DNA of 64,000 nt from Theocolax elegans. Its lineage: Eukaryota > Arthropoda > Insecta > Hymenoptera > Cerocephalidae. The notes under the pieces are model-generated. The model saw nothing but the letters and a program-made list of their open reading frames with translations, searched no databases and was not told the DNA's origin. The stretch is taken from NCBI GenBank assembly GCA_026168455.1, contig CM047430.1:28042735-28106734 (forward strand), written 5' to 3'. Below are positions 28,001 to 38,821 of the stretch, piece by piece (positions within the stretch are counted from its first letter, which is position 1; each line of letters starts with the position of its first letter). Made by a program: the position numbers and the translations under genes.

Positions 28001-29445
28001 CGTAAACTGTCATTTTGGCACTAAAATAGAAAGTAGAAGATCTTATGTTCAAAAGATGTTCCTTTTTAATTTTGACAGTTATGAAAAGCATTATGGTACA
28101 AAGAATAAACATTATAGTTCCCAAATAAAAAATCGAGGACGAAACTAAACGCGTACACGGGGAAAAGTAAAAATTAGATAGTAAAAATGTGAACGTTAAC
28201 TAGTATATATCTCAATTGACTTTAGCACGAATAATCCAGCATAATTTTAATTATATTAGTTAGTCTTACAACTTAGAATACGCCAAAATGTGATAAATCA
28301 ACGAATAAGATGATACATATATGCAAGCCACCTTGTCAAAGTGGATAGATACAAATTAACTAAAAGATTTAAGTAAAAATGATAATGAAAGGAGTAATTG
28401 ATAAACCTAAGATATCGTGAGCGTCGATTTGTGGAGGAGGCGTAACTAAAAATTATGAGGCGCGTGGCTCGTAAGCCCATCGAACGCGCATCTGCATAGT
28501 CCATTATCCCCTCGGGCACCCTAAAAGTAACACGCAGCCCCTGCAGCCTCGTCAGCCCCTTCCACTTTGAGGAAAGGTTCGAGTGCATATAGGTACCTAG
28601 AGCTATCGAGGGTCGACCCGCCGCTTTGCACGCGTCCAACCTTTTCGGCAAGCCCAGGGATCGGATCGATGTGTACTTAGGTGTAGATGTGTGGCTGGTC
28701 AGAGTTGTAATCCGAGCTGGGTCTTACACCTTTTTGCGTCGACCTCCTTGCGATTCTCACCCCTGCAGTCTTCCGATCCTCCCGAGGCAGTCTCGAATTT
28801 CCCGCGCGCCCGGTAAACGATACACGTCACGCGAGGCGCACGCGGGCCGCACGAGCCAGCTCTCTATATACTCTTCGACGCCGCGTAAATCAGAGGAAGT
28901 CCTCGACTAGTGCCTTGTCTCTTGTCTTTCGACTCCCATTCCCTGCCCCTCTTTATTTCTGGATTTTATATTACCGCCGCACTCGCTTGTGGCTCTTGTT
29001 GGTTCTTGAGATGCGAAACCTTGCAGGTTACGAATCAGAAAAGAAGAGATATTTTATTTCATTGGGATTTACTTTACTGCCCTAGTGTACACACGTATAC
29101 AACGATGTCTATAACTCGATCTTGACCGATAGGACTTCGACACCGGATCAGAATTATATTTGAAATTTTAGAACCTCGACCTCATTTCTGACAATCTACC
29201 AATTACATCCTTCTTTCATTTTTTTGTAACTTATCTATGTGACTTCATTTTACTTTCCGATAAATATATGACTGTACGAAGTATAAAGTCTTGCACGAGT
29301 TTAACAATAAAAATTATTTTGATTTATAATAATAAAAAAATTATTTTTTACCCAAAAAAATTATGTATTCTTAAATATTACTCATTGGATTCTATATTTG
29401 TATAAAAAGCGGCAAGAATATAAAAAATACGTTATAATAATATAT
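22070..29445. other. Non-coding DNA with GC-rich islands
   Basis: GC-richer islands lie at about 22.5-22.9 kb, 23.95-24.2 kb, 25.3-25.95 kb, 26.8-27.4 kb and 28.4-28.95 kb. The 25.3-25.95 kb island is the strongest, with open frames in five of six frames, which is a composition effect. A (GA)n tract lies at 27092-27116. I see no domain or convincing exon. Promoter or enhancer function in the host is possible but not shown. Confidence 0.45.
27092..27116. repeat. (GA)n microsatellite
   Basis: Twelve or so GA units on the edge of a GC-rich island. Confidence 0.9.
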
Positions 29446-29449
29446 ATTA

Positions 29450-30102
29450 AGAGGACAAGCCGGTATTAAAATTAAAAAGGAACTATTCAATATTAACAAT
29501 TAATAATTTTTTTCATAACAATTATTCAAAACATTTCTTAATTTTTTAAACAAATTATATTATTATTGACTTTTATTTAAATATTTTTAGCCAATTTGTG
29601 TATAACATAACTATTTTAATTGTTTATGGGACTTTGTATTTTGATATTATCGCTAATGGACTTACCGCGCAATACATCTCAGGAACCACATTATCGAATA
29701 GGCTGAAGTTTTAACAGTAACTTTTAAACATGATTTACTCAATTTGAGTGGAATAGAATTTTAATAAAAGTCTAAATATTTATTTAAGAAAATGATTTAG
29801 CTGTTTTTACAAGATTTTTCCATTTTTTTATATAATTTGGTAAGAATAATTTTATTCAAGTGGATTAAAATTATAATTCGAAGTTACTGTTAAAATTTCA
29901 GCCTGTTCGATATATGGAGTGGTTCCTGAAATATCCTGCAATAAGTCCATTATGGAAAATAATGATAGTACGGAGTCTCATAAGTAACTAAAATAGATAT
30001 ATTACAAATAAATTAGCCAAAAAATTAAAACAAAAGTCAATAATAATATAATTTGTTTAAAAAATTAAGAACTGTGAAGAATTTAAACCAGGCTTATCCC
30101 CC
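29450..30102. mobile_element. 653-bp foldback MITE, TA-flanked
   Basis: The two halves are inverted copies of each other over most of their length. For example TAATGGACTTACCGCGCAAT near 29654 pairs with the complement of a segment near 29940-29955. The ends read AGAGGACAAGCCGG and CCAGGCTTATCCCCC, with TA on both outer sides (29448-29449 and 30103-30104). No coding sequence is present. The G-rich ends resemble those of the elements at 56648 and 60736. Confidence 0.75.
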
Positions 30103-30109
30103 TAAATAA

Positions 30110-30915
30110 ATATAAAAGATTAATAAAAACTTTAATTATCAAATAAATGATAAAAAGATTTTGTTTATAAACATGTGACATATGTCTTTTTATTATATAC
30201 AATTAAATCCATAAATTAAAGAAAAGCAGACGATTTTAAATATTATTTTAAAGTAGAATCTACATTAGAATAATGTATTATAACAATGTAGATATATTTA
30301 TTGCTAACATTTATGGAACTAGGAATGAATAATCGAGTGTAAGAGTGTATTGAAAAAACAGTGTCGATTAACTAAATAACAGATGGAAATCTTTATTGTC
30401 TAGTCGACAAAGAAGTTTGAATAGCTGCTAGATCCCTTTTCCATCGACAAATGGCTTACGATGCTTTCACAGTTGATATGCCGAGGACACGTAGAGAACG
30501 TCCTCGTTCCAAGCTGTGATCTCCCGAACATTGTACATAGTAAGGACACTTGTCTGCTTCTCGTGTGACACCGGGATTTTTTACAGGCCTCTCTCTAACA
30601 TAACAATATCCCTCGATACCCCGTGTAGTATCATCATCACCCTCGAGGGTAGATTACGATCGATAATCGGGCAGTCGGCAAAAAATGTACATCCGTCTCC
30701 CGTATTAGGTTTCATTTTTTTCGCTTTTGTCCTTGCAAATTTACACGTAAACATGGTTGTAATTGAAATTATCAGATAATCTCTGCAAGTTAGTTTATTA
30801 CTGCGAAATTATTATTTTGATCTAGTATGGGACATTAAACCTCTTCTGGTAAGCTACTATACGGATTCAAATATAATATAATATAATGGCAACTGATATA
30901 TTCTCTATGTATAGC

Positions 30916-30967
<52 letters not shown>

Positions 30968-31585
30968 CAATTTACATATTTTAACGATATAGATGAAATA
31001 CAATGGAATTTTAAAAGTTATACATTTGAAAATAATAAATGGAATCCCAACTAAATTGCAGTATACCTCGTACGAAGGATTGAAAGAATACGGGTTGCGT
31101 GTAATGTTAATACATACCCACATACAAGTATAATTTAAATTACTTACATCGCTTTACCGATATATCAATCGAAAATACAATTAAAATATTCTAATTAGAA
31201 TAAAAAGTCATATTGTTGGTGTGATTGTAGGTATTGAATCGATTAAAATCGATATCAAAGTGATTTTCTTAATAAAATGTATTAGGAGAATAGAGCTGGT
31301 GAAAGAAGTGTAACGCTATATTAAAAAGGCGGTGACACTTTGCACCTATAGCTGTCAAGGACCCCACTCCTCAACATTATATACGCCCACCGCTTTCTTT
31401 TATTCGTTAGATAAAGAGTATTCACCGCCTAAATCTAAAATTTCACTAGGTTTTGCGATGGCGGTCTAAACGGTGACTCGACTCGCCTTTACAATCGTCC
31501 ATTAATTCGCTTTGATGAATACATCAATATTTCATGTTTAAAAAGGAGAAATCTTTATTCGTTGTTACTAGAGAAAAGAGAAACT
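30110..31585. other. Non-coding DNA left of the Polinton
   Basis: AT-rich DNA with a moderately GC-richer patch at 30.4-30.75 kb and a (CT)n-(AT)n tract at 30915-30967. No gene is visible. The left end of the Polinton must lie here or in the following array, but no terminal repeat was found. Confidence 0.45.
30915..30967. repeat. (CT)n followed by (AT)n
   Basis: About 29 bp of CT repeat directly joined to about 24 bp of AT repeat. Confidence 0.9.
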
Positions 31586-31589
31586 CTTT

Positions 31590-32592
31590 ACCACCAACTG
31601 AAGCTAAACTGATATTTGGTGATCGATAATCAATATTTTACAAATAATTATTTTATCGTTTTGTTATGTAAATCATTATACAAAACGTTTAAATGTAATG
31701 ATAAATCGTTACTCCGCGATTTAATTGAATCGATATTTCGATAATTGGTAATCGATAACTCTTTTAAGATACATTTAATCAATTCGCGGTATTTAACTTT
31801 TGTATAGCACGAGAAGAGACAAACAAAAAACCCTTATACCGCGAATTGATTCAATCGATATTTGGTGATCGATAATCGATATCTTTACAAATAATTATAA
31901 CTTTGCTTTAATTCGTATGTCGCTGTATAAAGTGTTCAAATTGTAAGATAAAACCTATATACGGGGATTGAGTAAAACCGATATATCGATAATCGAAAAT
32001 CGATAACTCTTTGAATATTAATTTGATTAATTCGCGGTATTACCCTTTTTTAAAGATTGACCAGAGACGAACAAAAAACTCTTATACCGCGAATTGATCC
32101 GATTGGTATTTATCGTTTAATCACGTTAATTAAAAATTAAAAGTATTAGGAGAGCAGAAAAATGTGGAGGTAAAGAGTTATATTGATTTCGTGAATATTG
32201 TCTTTACCTCGGTGCGATATTACGTGTGTATAGTAATGGTAGAGACAAACAAAAAACGTCTATATCGGGAAATGATTGAATCGATACTTCGTGATCGATA
32301 ATCGATATGACTACAAATAATTATTCTATCGGTTTTTCTCGTACGTCACCACATAAAGTGCTTCGAACACAGGAAAAAATGGCTATGTCGCGAATTGATG
32401 GAATCGATATTTCGAAGATCGATAATCGATAACTCTCTAAATATTAATCTGATCAATTCGCGGTATTACACTTTTGTAACGTTTGATCAGAGACGAACAA
32501 AATATCCTTATGCCGCGAATTGTTATAACTATTATTGAGAAAGTTATCGACTAGCAATCGTTAACTTTCGGTCCAATCAATTCGTGTTAGAT
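31590..32592. repeat. Left array of ATCGAT-rich palindromic units (hr-like)
   Basis: Related units occupy about 31591-31793, 31836-32041, 32093-32140 (cut short), 32262-32467 and 32512-32590. A full unit begins near ATACCGCGAATTGAT and ends with ATTAATTCGCGGTAT, its near reverse complement, so each is an imperfect palindrome of about 205 bp. Each holds several ATCGAT-containing boxes such as GATCGATAATCGATAT. Spacers share AGAGACRAACAAAAAAC. The array ends about 140 bp before the polymerase promoter. Position and structure recall baculovirus homologous regions, which act as enhancers and origins; that analogy is inference. Confidence 0.75.
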
Positions 32593-32728
32593 ATTGTAGC
32601 GTCACTCGCATCAGAAGAATGACAGTACATTTTCAAATTCGTGCAAAATTGTCGAATTTATGCATTTTTTCCATCACTGCGCATACAACCCCACCACTAT
32701 TTTACCCTTCTTGGCGGGCTGGTGGCAC

Positions 32729-32766
32729 TATAAAAAGGTGACGTTTCCGTCGAGATTTATCAGTGT
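32729..32766 (+). promoter_or_regulatory. Core promoter of the polymerase gene (TATA + Inr)
   Basis: TATAAAAA at 32729-32736 is followed 31 bp after its start by TCAGT at 32760-32764, the arthropod initiator consensus. The predicted transcript start at about 32762 lies 65 bp upstream of the first ATG. Confidence 0.75.
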
Positions 32767-32826
32767 TTCGGGGTTCTGCTTCCTCTTTTGCGTGTGACAA
32801 GGTGAAAATAGTGTGTCTATCTCGAT

Positions 32827-35800
32827 ATGGAGAAGTCGGTATTGTTGAGAATCGTTCACGTGATATTGAGTGTAGCGATTCAACGTGAACCAGTAGTCAA
32901 GCTATTTTGCACTGACAAGTGGCAGAAAAATTTGAAATACTGCACAATCAACGAATTGTTCAGTAGATTAAAGTATATTCTTTCGTATTGTAGCACCCGT
33001 ACAATAATATATTTATACAATCGTGGAATTTTTGAAAATAAAAAAGAAATAATACGTGTCGTTGGTGCGTGTATTGCACGACGTGGTCAACACAATGTTG
33101 GTCAGCTGCAAGATCTTATGCTGCAGTATCGCACTATTCTCGGTACGTAATAAATTTTACAATAGCATAATTGACTTGTGCGATTTATAAAAATTCTGAA
33201 ATTTCAGCTTTTGATGCAATGATGACCGATGACGAGGGTGATGCTCTTCTATTGAGTGTAGACGCGACACCTGCTCGACCGTCAGTGCATTCGCTACCTA
33301 TGGAGTCTGAGGATTCCAGCGGTACCGACACTGCCGATGAGTCGTCAGATACCGATGACTGTAAGTCTACATTTTGCATACGTTTAACAAAAAAGAAAAA
33401 AGACAGCGAAATAACTATCTGTAAAGTCAACAGGTCAGATAATCAGTGTGGGGCAGGTGTAAGCGGAGCCACTGCTCAATATATCGACATTCGCGAAGAA
33501 TCAACGCGATTTTACCGACGATTTCAGCTACGAGGACACGAACTACTTGCAACTATAGTCCAACCACCAGCGGGGGCAGATGTATGCAGCTGGTTAGAGA
33601 GGGCTGTTTATGAACTTTATGGCCGTGTAAGCGAAAATGTACGTCTCACGGATTATATAGGTGTGTCTGTCAATTCGGAATGGTTTCGTCAGGGTCCTGT
33701 CTGGATTTCGTTTAGATTGATGCGCGATTTTCGGCCCAATGACTTGTTTGATTTGCTTGCTAGTGTAGCGCAAAGTAACGACGGTTTCAAAATTGACGAT
33801 ACGTTGAAAATAAGTGTCAATGTTGTCTCTGTACCGGAAGGTCGTGGACGAGTTAAGCTTACAACAGAGCACGTGTACAAGAGATCAATTTTAAATATTA
33901 TAAATACTGACGATTTGTGTTTACCGCGCTCTTTGGTTACTGCGCACGTGCACGCTATACGCGGTAAAATTCGTTCCGGTATTTTACATAAAAAATGGTT
34001 AAAAATACGCAATAGTGCCGGTAAATATCAGAAAGAGCAAGCCGAGAAATTAGTTAGAGCTGCGCGAGTTATTGTACCTGTAACGGGGTGTGGTATCGAA
34101 GAGCTGAAACTATTTCAAGAGTATTATGCACTGTTTGACGTGGCAATTGTTGTCTACGCATTTCGAGGCTTTGCTCGGGGTGATAAACCGCTATACGACG
34201 GTACGCAGTACGTTTATAACGTCGGTAATATTGTACGGTATACTCTTCGTATAATGTATTATGAAAGTAGTGGGCATTATCAGCCAATTTTAAATGTAAT
34301 CGGTGCGTCGGGTAGTAGAGATTACTGCATACCTTGTAATCAAAAATTAACATGTAGACAAAATCACAAGTGTCCGCATAAATGTCGAGGATGCTTGCAG
34401 GCTTCGCTTTGTAACGTTAATGAAATTAAAATAAAATGTACTCGGTGTAATAGAGAATTTTTCGGTCCGTCTTGTTTATCGAAGCATTTAGAGGTAGATT
34501 CTTTTGGTAAAAATCTTTCGGTTTGTGAAAGTGTGAGAGTTTGCAAAATATGTTGTAAGACTGTCAGGACTAGCGATCGAGATCCACATGAATGTAATAT
34601 GATATTTTGTAAGATTTGCAATAAAAAAGCGGATGTTAATCATATGTGTTTTATGCAAACTATAAAAGATAATCCAAACAGATCAAAAGCAAAATTGACA
34701 CTTTATGTATTTTACGATTTTGAAACTCAGCAGTCGGAGAGTGTAGTGGGTGATGATACGGTAAAATTACACGTGCCAAATTTATGTGTTGCTCAACAAG
34801 TTTGTACGGTGTGTCTCGACAACGATGATATTACGAATTCTTGTAATGTATGCGGCATACGTGAATATGTATTTAACATTGATCCGGTAAAACAGCTACT
34901 CGACCTCGCACTCACACCAAGACAAAAATTTCAAGAAGTCATCTGTATTGCGCACAATGCGCAAGGTTTCGACGCACAATTTATTTTACGACATCTAGCG
35001 GAAAGAAAAGATATACGGGAAAAGCCTTCGATAATCCTAAACGGGGGGAAGATAGTGGTTATGCGAGTGCTGCACGTAAAATTTCTGGATAGTCTCAATT
35101 ATTTACATATGCCGTTAAGCGCATTACCGAAGGCCTATGGACTTGGAAATATTGAGAAGGGTACGTTCCCCCACTTATTTAATACTCCAGAAAATCAAGG
35201 TTATGTGGGTGTGATGCCACCATTGTGGACGTACTCGCCAGAATCGATGAGTGCGAAACAGCGAAAAGACTTTCTCCAATGGTACAACGAGACGTGTGAG
35301 CAAAATTATATCTTTAATTTTCAAGATGAAATAATTAGGTATTGCAAGCAGGATGTTAAGATATTGAGATTAGCATGCCTCGCCTTTAGAAAGACATTTA
35401 TGACATGTGGCGAAACGGATCCCTTTCTAGAATGTTGCACTATTGCATCATCATGCATGAGGGTGTATAGAAAAAAGTATTTAGAACAAGACACGATCGG
35501 AATTATTCCGCAAGATGGCTACAGGTGTTCCAATAGACAATCGATGAAAGCGATGCAGTGGATGTGCTGGATGGAGCAAGAATTACAGTGTCAAATTCAG
35601 TTTGCAGGGCGAGCGCGAGAAAAGAGACTACCCGAGGGACCCCTAGTGGATGGCTATTGCGAATTAAGTGAGGTGGACAAAGTAGTTTTGCAATTTCACG
35701 GGTGCTATTGGCATGGCTGTCTACGATGTTTCACGCTAAATAGAGATATTCGTCTCGTGAATGGCGAAACCATGGACGAGAGATACGAGAGAACAGTGAG

Positions 35801-37343
35801 AATTTCAGAGAAAATTAGCAGCTCCGGTTATCGGCTCATCGAAATGTGGGAATGTCAATTTGATCGTGAATGCAGTCAAAATCGTATGATGGCTGACTAC
35901 ATCAGCGAGCGGATGAAAAATTTCCATTCGCCGCTTGACCCGAGAGACGCGTTTTTCGGCGGCCGAACCGGTAATATCGTCAAATTGTACGACGTTCAAG
36001 AAGACGAAAAAATTAAGTATGTGGATGTTTGTTCGTTGTATCCGTATATATGTAAGTATGGACGCTATCCTGTGGGTCATCCGACGCTGTACATTGGTGA
36101 AGATGAGTGTCGTGAATTGGTGGGTGTGAGTAACGATATAAGTGACGTTGATGGACTAATAATGTGCGAGGTCTTACCTCCGAGAAATTTATTTCACCCT
36201 GTTTTACCGGTCAAGATGCACAACAAGCTGATATTTGCCTTGTGTCGGTCTTGCGTGGAGTCGAAAAATCAAGCGAATTGTAATCACGATGACGTAAGGG
36301 AGCGCGTCTTTACGGGTACTTGGGTGGCCGACGAGTTGAAGAAAGCTGTCGAGTTTGGTTACGTGATTCGAAAAGTGTTTGAAATATGGGCGTACAAAAT
36401 GACGCAGTACGACAAGGGGACAAAGCAAGGTGGTCTATTCCACGGCTACATAGACAAGTTCTTTATCGAAAAGACTCATGCATCGGGTTATCCGGTGGAA
36501 TGCGGAGACGACGAAGATGCCATGAAACATCATGTGGAAGAATTTGAGCAACAGGAGGGGATCAGACTGGATAGGAATTGCATCAATCTCAATCCTGGTC
36601 TCAGATCGGTGGCGAAACTGTGCTTAAACTCGTTGTGGGGTAAGTTTGGGCAGCGAGAAAATATGGGTAAGACCGAGTTGGTGAACGAACCACGACGACT
36701 ATACGAGCTTCTTATCAGTCCCGATGTCGAGGTTAGCTCTGTTTTACCGGTTAATGATGACATTATGTATGTGTGTTGGCGTAATATTGACGGGATTGTT
36801 GAATCGTCACCACAGTGCAATGTTGTGATTGCGGCTTATACCACGGCACTGGCACGATTAAAACTTTTCTCCGAATTGGTGGCCCTGGGCGAACGCGTTT
36901 TGTACTACGACACGGACTCTATCATATACGTGAGCAAAGACACGAGCGATGATTACGAGCCGGCGATTGGGCCGTTTTTGGGTAGTCTTACCGACGAATT
37001 GGCGTGTCACGGGGTGGGCACGTACATAACATCATTTGTATCCGGCGGTCCGAAATTTTACGCGTACAAGTACCGAACACCAGACGGAAGCGAATCTTGT
37101 GTGTGTAAAATAAAAGGTATAAAATTAAATTTTGCTGCGAGTCGAAAAATCGATTTTGATTCGGTACGTAAGTTAGTTCGAGGAGAAATACCACCAATAT
37201 TTGTCGGCTTTGACGCTATACGGCGCACTCCGTATCACGATGTTGTAACACGGCCTGAGTGTAAAAAATGCGAACCAGTGTACGAAAAGAGGCGATTTGT
37301 ATCACTTAATAAAAGTTACCCATATGGGTATAAAATCAGTTGA
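32827..37343 (+). CDS. PolB: Protein-primed family B DNA polymerase, two exons: 32827-33142 and 33208-37343
   Basis: Replicates the element with a protein primer (DNA_pol_B_2 type). The large exon has exonuclease motif I FYDFET (Asp codon 34716, Glu 34722), motif II around IAHNAQGFDAQF (34945-34982), and motif III YCKQDVKIL (35339-35365). Polymerase motif A is DVCSLYP (36024-36044), motif B NSLWGKFG (36627-36650) and motif C YYDTDS (36903-36920). A Cys-rich block at about 34325-34655 precedes the exonuclease. The large open frame has no early ATG: its first is at 33219. A strong donor (GTACGTAA at 33143) and acceptor (TTTCAG ending 33207) join the short upstream ORF to it in phase 1, restoring an Ala codon and giving about 1483 residues. 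All catalytic residues are present. The splice is inferred; the alternative is a start at 33219 with 1374 residues. Confidence 0.9.
33143..33207 (+). other. Probable 65-nt intron in PolB
   Basis: The donor reads CG|GTACGTAA and the acceptor AAATTTCAG|CT. The intron contains a TAA in the exon 1 frame directly after the donor. Removing it keeps the reading frame open across the junction. The length is typical for small insect introns. Confidence 0.72.
37304..37309 (+). terminator. Poly(A) signal overlapping the end of PolB
   Basis: AATAAA lies about 35 nt upstream of the PolB stop codon, within the coding sequence. No other canonical signal follows in the next 60 nt. Cleavage would then fall very close to the stop codon. 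Confidence 0.4.
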
Positions 37344-37781
37344 ATTAAAAATATTTTGTTTATTTATTTAATATGATCGTATGACCTAATGAACTCTCTA
37401 CATATAATGCTAGAGAAATAACGTCGTAAAATGTGGTAAGTAATAGTGGTAGTAGTAGTAGTAGTAGTAGCAGCATTGGAAGAGATAACTAGCTCGCTCA
37501 ATACCGCCGCCGCCGCCGCCGCCGCCACGCAATAGCGAGTCTCGTGAGCGGTCGCGGGTCTAGCATCGCGGTCGCACAGCTGACAACGCGGTCGCGCAGC
37601 TAGCAGCACGATCGATCCGTATGCTCACGGTGCAAGCCGACTTGAATCCGCGCGCGCGCACGCGACGCGGGGCCCTCCCTCCGCCGCGCCGCCGCATTTG
37701 ATTGAGTCTTTTTTTTAGTGTTAGCATTACGGGGAAGGGGGGGGGGGAGTACCGGGTAAATACAGGCGTTTAAATGTGTGG
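37344..37781. other. Intergenic region with GTA and GCC repeats
   Basis: A 430-bp gap between PolB and the ATPase and the least compact part of the element. It holds a TAG/GTA triplet tract at about 37446-37475, a GCC triplet tract at 37501-37526, a repeated GCGGTCGC word at 37548-37600, a CG-rich stretch and an 11-base poly-G run at about 37737-37747. It is far more GC-rich than the genes on either side. It may contain the promoter of the ATPase cluster, but I see no TATA box. Confidence 0.6.
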
Positions 37782-38483
37782 ATGTGGTTGCGGATTTTGT
37801 CAGTTGCGATGATGGATGTTCGCTGGAAACATCCGTGGACGTCGATGGTTTGCGGTCCCACCTCGTGCGGTAAGACGATGTTTGTCAAGAGATTTCTCCA
37901 CTACATTGACAGCATGAGTGACACACACTTTGATCGTATACTTTGGTATTATGGTGAGTGGCAACCCACCTACACAGACTTGGGGGAAAATATCGAGTTT
38001 CACGAGGGTCTACCGAGGAGGGAAGACTACGCGGCGGATGGACGACCCAAACTGCTGATTCTCGATGACTTGATGCGCGAATCGTCGTGTGCCGCTGTTT
38101 GCAACCTGTTCACCAGGGGTAGTCATCACAACAACTTGAGCGTGATCTTTATCACGCAAAATCTCTTTCATCGTGGTCAGCGCGAAATTTCCCTAAACTC
38201 GAATTACATTGTAATTTTTAAGAATCCGCGTGACCGTGCGCAAATCCAACACTTGGCTCGGCAAATTTGCCCGGAAGACCCGAAGTTTTTGCAGGAGGCG
38301 TATCAGGACGCGGTGGCCGAACCATTTCACTACCTCCTCGTCGATTTGCGGCAAGATACGCCCGAAAATTGTCGATTTCGCGCCTGCCTGTTTCCCGATG
38401 ACGAGTATCAATACGTGTATGTACCACGCAGACATATAAAAACCGCCACCTCGAGCAATAGGCTTCCAGTTGTGCGTGTGTGA
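37782..38483 (+). CDS. ATP: FtsK/HerA-type genome packaging ATPase
   Basis: Predicted to pump the linear DNA into preformed capsids. The Walker A motif GPTSCGKT sits at residues 25-32 and Walker B LLILDD at 91-96; ITQN near 124-127 fits the sensor region that follows Walker B. At 233 residues it has the size of Polinton and poxvirus A32-like packaging ATPases. The first ATG in frame is 37782. Two further Met codons at 37809 and 37812 lie just before the conserved RWKHP segment and may be the real start. The stop shares one base with the next start (TGATG). It heads a three-gene cluster that runs to the AATAAA at 39701. Confidence 0.92.
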   Translation: MWLRILSVAMMDVRWKHPWTSMVCGPTSCGKTMFVKRFLHYIDSMSDTHFDRILWYYGEWQPTYTDLGENIEFHEGLPRREDYAADGRPKLLILDDLMRESSCAAVCNLFTRGSHHNNLSVIFITQNLFHRGQREISLNSNYIVIFKNPRDRAQIQHLARQICPEDPKFLQEAYQDAVAEPFHYLLVDLRQDTPENCRFRACLFPDDEYQYVYVPRRHIKTATSSNRLPVVRV

Positions 38484-38821
38484 TGGGTCGAGTGAGACGT
38501 CAGCCTTTCGGGCAAAGATATTTCGATGTTTTGAGGACGTTGTGTCATTTGAATGGTGTACAACGTGCCGCTTTACTACGGCTAGCAGATTCAAAACTAG
38601 TGAGGTATATGTGCGAGTGCGCACTCAATATTTTACGAGGTAATATACCCCTCACCAAGTCGTACAAACGAAAATTGCGTAAACACGCCACGTTATTGCG
38701 CGCTCTTGCAGCCTCTGGTAAATCTTTGACGTTGAGGAAAAAAATTTTAATTAAAGCTACCGCCATTGTACCGATAATTGTGAAACCTGTTTTATCGGCA
38801 TGGAGCACGCAAGAAAAATGA
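38483..38821 (+). CDS. Small basic conserved Polinton protein
   Basis: 112 residues, rich in Lys, Arg and Leu, probably mostly helical. It contains RYMCECALNILRGNIPLT (about 42-58) followed by KRKLRKHATLLRALA. From memory this matches a small protein family found next to the ATPase in many Polintons and adintoviruses, whose function is unknown; I could not run a search. A hydrophobic segment near the C terminus (about 92-106) could touch a membrane. The start overlaps the ATPase stop by one base. The end overlaps the next gene by 4 or 22 nt depending on its start. Charge and size would suit a DNA-binding or core component, but that is inference. Confidence 0.75.
   Translation: MGRVRRQPFGQRYFDVLRTLCHLNGVQRAALLRLADSKLVRYMCECALNILRGNIPLTKSYKRKLRKHATLLRALAASGKSLTLRKKILIKATAIVPIIVKPVLSAWSTQEK

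Noticed and set aside
33171..33218. PolB starting at the TTG at 33171
   Set aside because: This stretch is mostly the proposed intron end and has no ATG. A non-ATG start is less likely than splicing from exon 1 or initiation at 33219.
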